Part shown: positions 17,503 through 25,480 of the stretch, piece after piece | Layout of the letters: every line of letters starts with the position of its first letter | How positions within the stretch are numbered: position 1 is the stretch's first letter | From: 62-47 sp044463945 | GTDB lineage: Bacteria; Pseudomonadota; Alphaproteobacteria; Rhizobiales; Xanthobacteraceae | Assembly (NCBI GenBank): GCA_044463945.1 | Contig: JBIQLW010000016.1 | Coordinates: 1 to 64,000, forward strand | Reading direction: 5' to 3' | Length of the DNA stretch: 64,000 bases | Position numbers and translations under genes: made by a program | The notes under the pieces: generated by a model | The model's input: the letters and a program-made list of their open reading frames with translations, nothing else | Told to the model about the DNA's origin: nothing | Databases searched by the model: none

Positions 17503-18043
17503 AGCGGCGCCCGGCCCAGTCGCCGATCCGACAGGCGCAGACGCCCGGCGCGCGCCGGACGGGGCCGGATGACGATCGGCGGTAATGTAGTCAACGGACG
17601 AATCCCTGCTGCCCAGACTCGGCCATTTTAGCGGCCCGGATCGGCAGCGGACAGGTCCCCACCGGCTTTCCAACGCCATATTGCGTAGAATTAACGTAGC
17701 CGCCGGCGGTCTTCCAAATGCGACTAATGCCCGATTTTATTGGCGAAGTATGGAACCCGCGAGGCGGGAGACCGCCCGGCTTACGAAGATTTCATGTTGG
17801 GGTGACGGCCTTCACAGTCGAAACGACACGCCCGGACGCGCCTCACCGGCCGGCGGATTCGCGGCCGTCCAGGCCCTCCGAGGCGACGGAGAGCTATCTT
17901 CTTCGGCCGCCGACAAACACGGAAAATCCGCCCGCAACAGCACCGGAATGCGGAAAACCCTTCGCCCCGGTTTGCTTGTGCCACGGTGGCCCGTGGACTA
18001 CGCTGGAATCACCCCTGAAACCCGCTGCAAGAACCAAATCCCC
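17503..18043. other. Divergent intergenic region between the RND operon and cysK
   Basis: This 541-bp stretch must carry the promoters of both directions. I see no convincing gene in it: the open frames lack ribosome-binding sites and family features. The left part could encode a longer N-terminus of the outer-membrane factor. No clear inverted operator or riboswitch was found. Confidence 0.5.
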
Positions 18044-19084
18044 ATGAAGATCAACAATAACGTGGTCGATGCTATCGGCCACACGCCGCTTATCAAGCTC
18101 AATCGCGCCTCGGAAGCCACCGGCTGCACCATTCTCGGCAAGGCCGAGTTCATGAACCCCGGCCAGTCGGTCAAGGACCGCGCCGGCAAGCAGATGATCC
18201 TGGAGGCGGAAAAGCGCGGCGACCTGAAGCCCGGCGGCCTTGTCGTCGAAGGCACGGCGGGTAACACCGGCATCGGTCTTGCCATCGTCGCATCGGCGCG
18301 CGGCTATCGAACGATCATCGTCATTCCGGAAACCCAGAGCCGGGAAAAGAAGGACATGCTTCGCCTGTGCGGAGCGGAATTGGTCGAGGTGCCGGCGCTG
18401 CCGTACAGCAATCCCAACAACTATCAGCATGTCGCCAGGCGACTCGCAGACCAGTTGCGCAAGTCCGAACCGAACGGCGTGCTGTTCGGCGATCAGTGGA
18501 ACAATCTCGACAATCCCAAGGCGCATTACGTCTCGACGGGCCCCGAAATCTGGGAGCAGACCGGCGGCAAGGTCGACGGGTTCATCTGCTCCATCGGAAC
18601 GGGCGGCACGCTGGCGGGGGCCAGCGCCTTCCTGCGGGAGCAGAAAAAGGACATCGTGATCGGGGTCGCGGATCCGCGCGGCGCGGCGATGTACGAGTTG
18701 TTCAAGAACGGTGAAGCCAAGGCGACGCCCGGCGGCTCGATCACCGAGGGAATCGGGCTTGGGCGAGTCACGCCGGTCATCGCTAACGCCAAGGTCGATG
18801 AAGCCTATCTCATCCCCGACGAGGAGGCCGTGCCGGTCATCTACGATCTGCTCGAACACGAAGGGCTCTGTCTCGGCGGCTCGACCGGCGTCAATGTCGC
18901 GGGCGCGATCCGTCTCGCGAAGCAACTGGGACCGGGCCACACCATCGTGACCATCCTGTGCGACTCCGGCAACCGCTATCAGTCGAAGCTGTTCAACCCG
19001 GATTTCATGCGCTCGAAAAACCTGCCGGTGCCGCCGTGGCTCGAACGGCGCACCGATTTCGCGATTCCCTTCGAGAAGGTCTGA
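18044..19084 (+). CDS. cysK: Cysteine synthase A (O-acetylserine sulfhydrylase)
   Basis: This PLP enzyme makes cysteine from O-acetylserine and sulfide. The 346-residue protein shows the PLP lysine in SVKDRAGKQ (Lys44), the Asn loop GTAGNTGIGLA and the phosphate-binding loop GTGGTLAGA. The ATG at 18044 gives the canonical N-terminus (NNVVDAIGHTPLIKL); the open frame extends far upstream but that part looks non-coding. It is slightly longer than enteric CysK (323), with an extended C-terminus as in some alphaproteobacterial forms. Cystathionine beta-synthase-like activity cannot be excluded from sequence alone. Confidence 0.93.
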   Translation: MKINNNVVDAIGHTPLIKLNRASEATGCTILGKAEFMNPGQSVKDRAGKQMILEAEKRGDLKPGGLVVEGTAGNTGIGLAIVASARGYRTIIVIPETQSREKKDMLRLCGAELVEVPALPYSNPNNYQHVARRLADQLRKSEPNGVLFGDQWNNLDNPKAHYVSTGPEIWEQTGGKVDGFICSIGTGGTLAGASAFLREQKKDIVIGVADPRGAAMYELFKNGEAKATPGGSITEGIGLGRVTPVIANAKVDEAYLIPDEEAVPVIYDLLEHEGLCLGGSTGVNVAGAIRLAKQLGPGHTIVTILCDSGNRYQSKLFNPDFMRSKNLPVPPWLERRTDFAIPFEKV

Positions 19085-19140
19085 GCGGGCGACATTGGCA
19101 AGGATTCTTGCTTTTTGGGACCACCGCGCACCACGAAAGC

Positions 19141-19241
19141 CGTCATACCCGCGAAAGCGGGTATCCAGTAATCCGTACGAAAGCAGATATCCTTCGTGCC
19201 ATCCCGGATGACTGGATCGTCCGCCTTCGCGGACGATGACG
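19141..19241. repeat. Compound palindromic intergenic repeat between convergent cysK and aapP
   Basis: The element runs from CGTCAT to ATGACG. It contains two hairpins (ACCCGC-GAAA-GCGGGT and CGTCCGC-CTTC-GCGGACG), and the sequences facing the centre, ATCCAGTAATCC and GGATGACTGGAT, are also complementary with one mismatch, so the whole can fold as a cruciform. A related half-copy lies at 38521-38560 and a related right half at 62080-62144. Position between converging genes suggests it also ends transcripts. Confidence 0.75.
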
Positions 19242-19298
19242 CCTCGTTTCCGGGGTGGCCCCTCAAACTGACGCCATCGCGTCAACACCGCTGCATAT

Positions 19299-20039
19299 TC
19301 ACCGCAGAATCTGGCTGAGGAACAGTTTCGTCCGTGCGTGCTGCGGGTTGGCGAAGAACGCGTCCGGCGTATTCGCCTCGATGATCTGCCCGGCGTCCAT
19401 GAACACCACGCGGTTGGCGACCTCGCGGGCGAAGCCCATTTCGTGGGTCACCACCAGCATGGTCATGCCCTCCCTGGCGAGATCGACCATGGTGTCGAGC
19501 ACCTCCTTCACCATCTCGGGATCGAGCGCCGAGGTCGGCTCGTCGAACAGCATCACCTTGGGATTCATGGTGAGCGCGCGCGCGATCGCCACGCGCTGCT
19601 GCTGGCCGCCGGAAAGCTGCCCCGGATAGTTCTTCGCCTTGTCGGGAATGCGCACGCGCTCCAGATAGCGCATCGCGGTGGCCTCCGCCTCCTTCTGCGG
19701 AATATGACGCACCCAGATCGGCGCCAGCGTGCAGTTTTCCAGCACGGTGAGGTGCGGAAACAGGTTGAAGCTCTGGAACACCATGCCGACCTCGCGGCGC
19801 ACCTCATGGACGCGGCGCAGGTTGGGGCCGAGTTCGATGTTATCGACGACGATCTTGCCTTCCTGAAATTCCTCCAGCGCGTTGATGCAGCGGATCAGCG
19901 TCGATTTGCCCGAGCCCGACGGGCCGCAGATGACGATGCGCTCGCCGCGTCCGACGTCGAGGTCGATGTCGCGCAGGACGTGGAAGTCGCCGTACCACTT
20001 GTTGAGGCCCGCGATGGTGACGATCGGACTGTCTGCCAT
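19299..20039 (-). CDS. aapP: General L-amino acid ABC transporter ATP-binding protein
   Basis: This ATPase powers the AapJQMP importer for a broad range of L-amino acids. The 246-residue protein has Walker A GPSGSGKST (39-47), signature LSGGQQQRV (142-150) and Walker B VMLFDEPTSALD. It is the last gene of the operon, 11 bp after aapM. The ATG at 20039 gives the normal N-terminus; the same frame stays open much further upstream, through aapM, but that is a shadow. The insertion of about eight residues before the Q-loop (GPNLRRVHEVRREVG) is usual for AapP/BztD proteins. Confidence 0.95.
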   Translation of the reverse strand: MADSPIVTIAGLNKWYGDFHVLRDIDLDVGRGERIVICGPSGSGKSTLIRCINALEEFQEGKIVVDNIELGPNLRRVHEVRREVGMVFQSFNLFPHLTVLENCTLAPIWVRHIPQKEAEATAMRYLERVRIPDKAKNYPGQLSGGQQQRVAIARALTMNPKVMLFDEPTSALDPEMVKEVLDTMVDLAREGMTMLVVTHEMGFAREVANRVVFMDAGQIIEANTPDAFFANPQHARTKLFLSQILR

Positions 20040-20050
20040 GACCCCTCTTT

Positions 20051-21580
20051 TCAGCCGCGGCGGTGGACGTTCAACCGGCGCTCGACGAACAGCGAATAGC
20101 GCGACATCGCGAAACACCCGACGAAATAGATCAGGCCGGTGAAGGCGAAGCCGGTGAACAGCGTGGTCGGCGTCGCCCATGCCGGATCGGCGAAGGCCGC
20201 GCGCAAGATGCCGAGCAGGTCGAACAGCGCCACGATCGACACCAGCGAGGTGTCCTTGAACAGCGCGATGAAGCTGTTGACCAGTCCGGGAATGACGTGG
20301 CGCAACGCCTGCGGCAGCACGATCAGTCGCGTCGTCTTCCAGTACGACAGGCCGAGCGCCTGCGCGGCTTCCTCCTGTCCGCGCGGAATCGCCTGCAAGC
20401 CGCCGCGGATCACCTCGGCGTTGTAGGCGCCGGCGAACAGCGCGATGCCGATCAGCACGCGCACGAGCCCGTCCACGGTGAAATTGCCCGGCAGGAACAG
20501 CGGCAGCATGTAGGTGGCGAAGAACAGGACCGTAATCAGCGGCACGCCGCGCCAGAACTCGATGAAGCCGACCGAGAACAGCCGGATCAGCGGGATGGTC
20601 GAGCGGCGGCCGAGCGCCAAGGCGATGCCGACCGGCATCGAGGCGACGATGCCGGTCACAGCCACCACCAGCGTCACCAGAAGCCCGCCCCACAGCCGGG
20701 TATCGACCACCGGCAGGCCGCCGCGGTCGAGGCCCATCGCCGCGATCACGACGGCGATGCCGGCAAAGACGAGCAGGCTCGCCGCGAGCGCCCGCCAGCC
20801 GCCGCGGGGACCGCCAGCCACAAAGAACAGGACGGCCGAGACGATGACGGCGGTGGCCGTGACGTCTGCCCATAACGGCTGTCCGGATACGGCGATCCAG
20901 TCGCGCAGCCACACCAGGGGCGCGGCGAGAAAAGCGAGCCCCACGCCGAGCCAGACGATGCCATAGCCGCTCCATTCCAGCACCGCGCCGAGCGCGGGAT
21001 GCGAGCGCGCCGCGCCAAGCTCCACCAGCCGCGCACCGGCCTCGATGATGCCGCTTGCGAATGCGGAAGTGAGCCGCGCCGCCCAGTTCACGGCGAAGCC
21101 GTCGAGGCCGCCGCCATACAGCAGGAAGAAAGCGACGAACGGCAGCGCGACGAAGAACAGCCCGGCGTTGAGCGCCTTGGCCGGCAGCTTCGGGATCAGC
21201 AGCGGCAGCAGCAACAGCGCCGCCAGCAGGAACGTCAGGTTGACGCGCCAGCGCTCCGGTTCGGGATAGAAGCCGTAGATGAACTGCGTCAGCTTGGCCT
21301 GAACGAACGGCCAGCACGCGCCGACCGGATGGCCGGCATTCTCGCTCAGGCAGGCGGTGCGGTCGCCGCCCGTCCCCACCGCATCGACGAACAGGAAGCG
21401 CACCGTCGGCACGATCAGGAGCCACAACAGCGCGACGCCGAGCACGGTGAGCAGCGCGTTGGTCGGGCTGTTGAACAGCCGCGTGCGCAGGAAGCCGATT
21501 ACCCCCGTCGTTTTCACCGGCGCGCGGCGCTCCGGCGCGAGGTCGCCGCGCACGAAACCGGCGCCCGCCTGCCCGCTCAT
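20051..21580 (-). CDS. aapM: General L-amino acid ABC transporter permease AapM, enlarged
   Basis: One of two inner-membrane permeases of the Aap system. The C-terminal 230 residues carry the binding-protein-dependent transport domain with the EAA-type loop (QEEAAQALGLSYWKTTRLI) contacting AapP. At 509 residues it is clearly longer than the roughly 380-residue AapM of Rhizobium. The extra length lies in the N-terminal half as several additional hydrophobic segments (about 120-280). The start overlaps the aapQ stop as ATGA, so translation is coupled. Confidence 0.92.
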   Translation of the reverse strand: MSGQAGAGFVRGDLAPERRAPVKTTGVIGFLRTRLFNSPTNALLTVLGVALLWLLIVPTVRFLFVDAVGTGGDRTACLSENAGHPVGACWPFVQAKLTQFIYGFYPEPERWRVNLTFLLAALLLLPLLIPKLPAKALNAGLFFVALPFVAFFLLYGGGLDGFAVNWAARLTSAFASGIIEAGARLVELGAARSHPALGAVLEWSGYGIVWLGVGLAFLAAPLVWLRDWIAVSGQPLWADVTATAVIVSAVLFFVAGGPRGGWRALAASLLVFAGIAVVIAAMGLDRGGLPVVDTRLWGGLLVTLVVAVTGIVASMPVGIALALGRRSTIPLIRLFSVGFIEFWRGVPLITVLFFATYMLPLFLPGNFTVDGLVRVLIGIALFAGAYNAEVIRGGLQAIPRGQEEAAQALGLSYWKTTRLIVLPQALRHVIPGLVNSFIALFKDTSLVSIVALFDLLGILRAAFADPAWATPTTLFTGFAFTGLIYFVGCFAMSRYSLFVERRLNVHRRG

Positions 21581-22782
21581 CGGTCGAGACTCCGGTTCAT
21601 CCGCCAGCCGTAGAAGCTCATGCCGGCGCTGGTCAGAAGCGAGATCAGAAGATAGACGCCCATGGTGATGGCGATGATTTCGATCGCCTGCCCGGTCTGG
21701 CTCAGCGTGGTGCCGGCGAACACCGAGAACAGGTCGGGATAGCCGATCGCGACCGCCAGCGAGGAGTTCTTGGTGAGGTTGAGATACTGGTTGGTGAGCG
21801 GCGGCAGGATCACCCGCATTGCCTGCGGCACCACGATCAGGCGCAGCGTTGCGCCGTGCGACAGCCCGAGCGAGGCCCCCGCCTCCATCTGCCCGCGCGG
21901 CACCGCCAGAATGCCGGCGCGCACGTTCTCGGCGATAAAGGCGGCGGTGTAAGTGGACAACGCCAGCGCCAGCGCCACGAACTCCGGCACGACGCGCAAG
22001 CCGCCTGCGAAGTTGAAGCCCTTCAGTTGCGGCACTTCGACGGAGAACGGCACGCCGAACACGAGCACCGCGAGCAGCGGCAGCCCGATCAGCAGCGCCA
22101 GCACGTAAGGCCAGATCGTGACCGCCCTGCCGTCGCGGAACAGCCGGCGGCGCGCATAGCCGCGCAGCACCAGCGCCGCCACCACCGCCAGAACGATCGC
22201 TGCGAGAAAAGCCGCGAGCCCGTCATGCGGGACCGGCCGCGGGATCACCAGCCCGCGGTTGCTGAGGAAAACCTCGTCGAAGATCGAAATGCTCTGGCGC
22301 GGGCCGGGCAGCGCGCCCAGCACCGCGAGATACCAGAACAGGATCTGGAACAGGAGCGGCAGGTTGCGGATCAGTTCGACATAGCCGCCGCTGATGCGCG
22401 CCACCAGCCAGTTCGGGGACAGCCGGCCGACGCCGACCAGAAAGCCGATGATGGTGGCGAACACGATGCCGACGGCCGCCACCACCAGCGTATTGACCAG
22501 CCCGACCAGAAACACCCGCAGATAGGTGTCGCTCTCGGCATAGGGGATAAGGTTCTGGCTGACGCCGAAGCCTGCAGTTTGCCACAAGAATCCCAGGCCC
22601 GAGGCGATGCGCTGGTTCTGCAAGTTGGTCGTGGCGTTGGCGACGATCTCGTAGCCGAGCCAGACCACAAGCGCCGCCAGCACCACTTGCAGCACGAGGC
22701 CACCCCAACCTGCCCGCCCGCACAAGGCGCGGCGGATCTTCGCGCCGAGCCGGGAGGGGGCCTGTCGCGCCTCAGTGGCCAT
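21577..22782 (-). CDS. aapQ: General L-amino acid ABC transporter permease AapQ
   Basis: This is the partner permease of AapM (401 residues). The N-terminal part includes the long periplasmic loop and the NTLVVAAVGIVFATIIGF membrane segment. The C-terminal EAA loop reads MEAGASLGLSHGATLRLIV. The start at 22782 is the first that gives a normal N-terminus and lies 20 bp after the aapJ stop. It overlaps aapM by four bases. Operon order J-Q-M-P matches the Rhizobium system. Confidence 0.93.
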   Translation of the reverse strand: MATEARQAPSRLGAKIRRALCGRAGWGGLVLQVVLAALVVWLGYEIVANATTNLQNQRIASGLGFLWQTAGFGVSQNLIPYAESDTYLRVFLVGLVNTLVVAAVGIVFATIIGFLVGVGRLSPNWLVARISGGYVELIRNLPLLFQILFWYLAVLGALPGPRQSISIFDEVFLSNRGLVIPRPVPHDGLAAFLAAIVLAVVAALVLRGYARRRLFRDGRAVTIWPYVLALLIGLPLLAVLVFGVPFSVEVPQLKGFNFAGGLRVVPEFVALALALSTYTAAFIAENVRAGILAVPRGQMEAGASLGLSHGATLRLIVVPQAMRVILPPLTNQYLNLTKNSSLAVAIGYPDLFSVFAGTTLSQTGQAIEIIAITMGVYLLISLLTSAGMSFYGWRMNRSLDR

Positions 22783-22801
22783 CAGGATCGCCGCGCCGCC
22801 G

Positions 22802-23833
22802 TCAGCGGATCGGCGGGGCGTATTGAATGCCGCCCTTGTTCCAGAGCTGGTTGAGGCCGCGCGCGATGCCGAGCTTGGAGCCGGCCCCGACATTGCGGTC
22901 GAACGATTCGCCGTAGTTGCCGACGGCCTTGACGATGCGCGCGACCCAGTCCTTGGTCAGGCCAAGCTGTTCGCCGAGATTGCCGTCGGCGCCGAACATG
23001 CGCTTCAGCTCGGGCTTGTTCGACTTCGCCATCTCATCGACGTTCTTCTGCGTGATGCCGAGTTCTTCGGCGTTGATCATCGCAAACAGCGTCCACTTGA
23101 CGATGTCGAACCACTGGTCGTCGCCATGGCGCACCAGTGGGCCGAGCGGCTCTTTCGAGATCACCTCCGGCAGCACGACGTGATCGGCGGGATTGGCGAG
23201 TTTCAGGCGCTCGGCATAAAGCTGCGAGATGTCCGAGGTGAACACGTCGCAGCGGCCGGATTCGTAAGCCTTGACGGTTTCATCCGCGGTGCCGAACGCG
23301 ATCACCTCGTATTTCATGTGGTTGCCATTGAAATAGTCGGCGATGTTCTGTTCGTTGGTGGTGCCGGTTTGCACGCAGATCGAAGCGCCGTTCAATTCCA
23401 GCGCGGAGTTGACCTTCAGCGATTTGCGGATCAGGAAGCCCTGCCCGTCGTAATACGTGACCCCGGTGAAGTTGACGCCGAGCGAGGTGTCGCGCGACAG
23501 CGTCCACGTCGTATTCCGCGACAACACGTCGATCTCGCCGGACTGCAACGCCGTGAAGCGGTCCTTGGCCGACAGCGGCACGAACTTGACCTTGGTGGGA
23601 TCGTCCAGCACCACGGCGGCGATGGCGCGGCAGACATCGACGTCGAGCCCGGTCCAGTTACCCTTGTCGTCAGGGGTGGAGAATCCGGGCAGGCCCTGGC
23701 TGACGCCGCAGGACAGCGTGCCGCGATCCTTGACAGTCTTGAGAGTCTGCGCGGCGGCGCCCCCCAGCCCAAGACCCGTGGCAAGAACACCCGTAGCAAT
23801 GGCGAGAGTGGCGGCGAGAAACACGGATTTCAT
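22802..23833 (-). CDS. aapJ: General L-amino acid ABC transporter periplasmic binding protein
   Basis: This is the periplasmic receptor of the Aap importer. It has 343 residues with a signal peptide of about 29 residues (FLAATLAIATGVLA core, ending GGAAAQ). The mature protein begins TLKTVKDRGTLSCGVSQGLP, typical of family-3 solute-binding proteins, and contains the conserved GLDVDVCRAIAAVV. It is first in the operon, so its promoter lies in 23834-24147. In related bacteria aap expression responds to nitrogen status; no clear NtrC or sigma-54 site was recognised here. Confidence 0.94.
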   Translation of the reverse strand: MKSVFLAATLAIATGVLATGLGLGGAAAQTLKTVKDRGTLSCGVSQGLPGFSTPDDKGNWTGLDVDVCRAIAAVVLDDPTKVKFVPLSAKDRFTALQSGEIDVLSRNTTWTLSRDTSLGVNFTGVTYYDGQGFLIRKSLKVNSALELNGASICVQTGTTNEQNIADYFNGNHMKYEVIAFGTADETVKAYESGRCDVFTSDISQLYAERLKLANPADHVVLPEVISKEPLGPLVRHGDDQWFDIVKWTLFAMINAEELGITQKNVDEMAKSNKPELKRMFGADGNLGEQLGLTKDWVARIVKAVGNYGESFDRNVGAGSKLGIARGLNQLWNKGGIQYAPPIR

Positions 23834-24147
23834 GGCAAAGCCTTTCAGGAAGCACCGCGAGCGTCGGCGTTGTCATTATCTTGCGAACACTGTGTCTTGC
23901 GCACATCGAACCGCCCGCCTCCCACCCGAAGGTTCGTCGAGGAGCGGAAGGCGAGCGCAAAACCTTGAATCGGTCAGCGGCGGCGCTGTTCGCCGCGCCG
24001 CATCACAGAACGACTCATTAGCCGGGTCAAGGGGTTGACGGCGATCTTAAACGTCCTGTTATTAACTCCGGCCGAAGCCTGATGCCGCGCTCTGCGATGC
24101 GCCGGGTGCGGCAACAGATCAAGGCTGTCGCACCTCAAGGCTGGTAA
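23834..24147. other. Divergent intergenic region between aapJ and metC
   Basis: This 314-bp region holds the promoters of aapJ (leftward) and metC (rightward) and no recognisable gene. Besides the candidate metC promoter listed separately, I see no convincing operator or riboswitch; SAM-II features were looked for and not found. Confidence 0.5.
24035..24064 (+). promoter_or_regulatory. Candidate sigma-70 promoter for metC
   Basis: TTGACG at 24035-24040 is a near-consensus -35 box and TTATTA at 24059-24064, after 18 bp, a fair -10 box. Transcription would start near 24072, giving a leader of about 75 bases. Assigned by pattern only. Confidence 0.35.
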
Positions 24148-25356
24148 ATGGCACATTCCAAGGATACTGCGGCTGCGCAAGCGCAACGCATCGAAACCGC
24201 GCTGGTCACCTCCGGGCGCGACACTGCGGCGCAGAAAGGCTTCGTCAACCCGCCGGTGGTGCGCGGCTCGACCGTGCTCTATCCGACCGCCGACGACCTC
24301 CATGCCCATCGTGGCGAGTTCCAGTACGGCCGTCACGGCACCCCGACCACTAAGGCGCTGCGGGAAGCGCTGCAAGCGCTCGAAGGACCGATGTGCGCCG
24401 GCGTCGGTCTCGCGCCCTCCGGGGTGTCGGCGATCACCACGGCGCTCCTGGCCGTGCTGAAAGCCGGCGACCATTTGCTCGTGTGCGACAACGCCTATCG
24501 TCCCACCCGCCTGTTCTGCGACGGCATGCTGGCGCGCTACGGCATCGAAACCAGCTATTTCGATCCGTTGATCGGCGACGGCATCAGTGCGCATTTCAAG
24601 CCCAACACCCGCGCGGTGATGGTGGAAGCGCCGGGCTCCCAGTCGTTCGAGATGCCGGACATCCCGGCGATCGCCAAAGCCGCACATGCCCGTGATCTCA
24701 TCGTGCTCGACGACAACACCTGGGCGACGCCGCTGTTCCATCGCTCGCTGGAACAGGGCGTCGATATCAGCATCCAGGCGGCGACGAAATATATCGGCGG
24801 CCACTCCGACATCATGTTCGGCACCATCGCGGCCAACGCCAGGACGTGGCCCATGGTCGCCGATTCGGTCCGCCAGCTCGGCGTCTGCGCCGGGCCGGAC
24901 GACGTGTTTCTGGCGCTGCGCGGCTTGCGGACGCTTGCGGTGCGCCTCAACCACCACCAGCGCGCCGGGCTGGAGATGGCGCGCTGGCTCGCGGCGCGCC
25001 CCGAAGTGACGGCCGTGCTGCATCCCGGCCTTGAGACCTCGCCCGGCCACGCCATCTGGAAACGCGATTTCACCGGCGCTTCCGGTCTGTTCAGCATCGT
25101 GCTGCAACCGGCGCCACAGGCGGCGGTCGATGCCCTGCTCGACACCGTGCAACTGTTCGGCATGGGCTATTCGTGGGGCGGCTTCGAGAGCCTCGTCATT
25201 CCGTTCGATTGTTCGTCCTATCGCACCGCCACCACCTGGGCGCCGGGCGGGCCGACGCTTCGCCTCCATATCGGCTTCGAAAACACCGACGATCTGAAGG
25301 CCGATCTGGCGCGCGGGTTCGACGCCTTCAACACGGCGCGCGGTACTGCCGCCTGA
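24148..25356 (+). CDS. metC: Cystathionine beta-lyase
   Basis: This PLP enzyme of the Cys/Met metabolism family cleaves cystathionine to homocysteine, ammonia and pyruvate in methionine synthesis. The 402-residue protein has the PLP lysine in AATKYIGGHSD (Lys214), the cofactor-contacting Asp in VLDDNTW, YGRHGTPTT near residue 60 and the C-terminal SWGGFESLV loop. That last loop is typical of beta-lyases rather than gamma-synthases. Together with cysK at 18 kb it places two sulfur amino-acid genes around the aap operon. Start: ATG at 24148. Confidence 0.9.
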   Translation: MAHSKDTAAAQAQRIETALVTSGRDTAAQKGFVNPPVVRGSTVLYPTADDLHAHRGEFQYGRHGTPTTKALREALQALEGPMCAGVGLAPSGVSAITTALLAVLKAGDHLLVCDNAYRPTRLFCDGMLARYGIETSYFDPLIGDGISAHFKPNTRAVMVEAPGSQSFEMPDIPAIAKAAHARDLIVLDDNTWATPLFHRSLEQGVDISIQAATKYIGGHSDIMFGTIAANARTWPMVADSVRQLGVCAGPDDVFLALRGLRTLAVRLNHHQRAGLEMARWLAARPEVTAVLHPGLETSPGHAIWKRDFTGASGLFSIVLQPAPQAAVDALLDTVQLFGMGYSWGGFESLVIPFDCSSYRTATTWAPGGPTLRLHIGFENTDDLKADLARGFDAFNTARGTAA

Positions 25357-25365
25357 TCCGGCTTT

Positions 25366-25406
25366 GGCGGCTGCCTGAGTGCACGGCCACGCTCGGGCCG
25401 CCTTTT
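25366..25406 (+). terminator. Possible terminator after metC
   Basis: GGCGGC at 25366-25371 pairs with GCCGCC at 25397-25402, with partial pairing inside, followed by TTTT. The loop is large, so confidence is modest. Confidence 0.4.
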
Positions 25407-25480
25407 GCCGGCAAGACGATTGATCCTGCGGCGTTTGTGACTACGTTGAAGGATTAATTCTCTTGTGACGGACGAGGCCG

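Noticed and set aside
20040..21425. N-terminal extension of the aapP frame through aapM
   Set aside because: Antisense-like composition; the true AapP N-terminus begins at the ATG at 20039.
24035..24147. SAM-II riboswitch upstream of metC
   Set aside because: The conserved SAM-II pseudoknot sequences could not be found in the leader.
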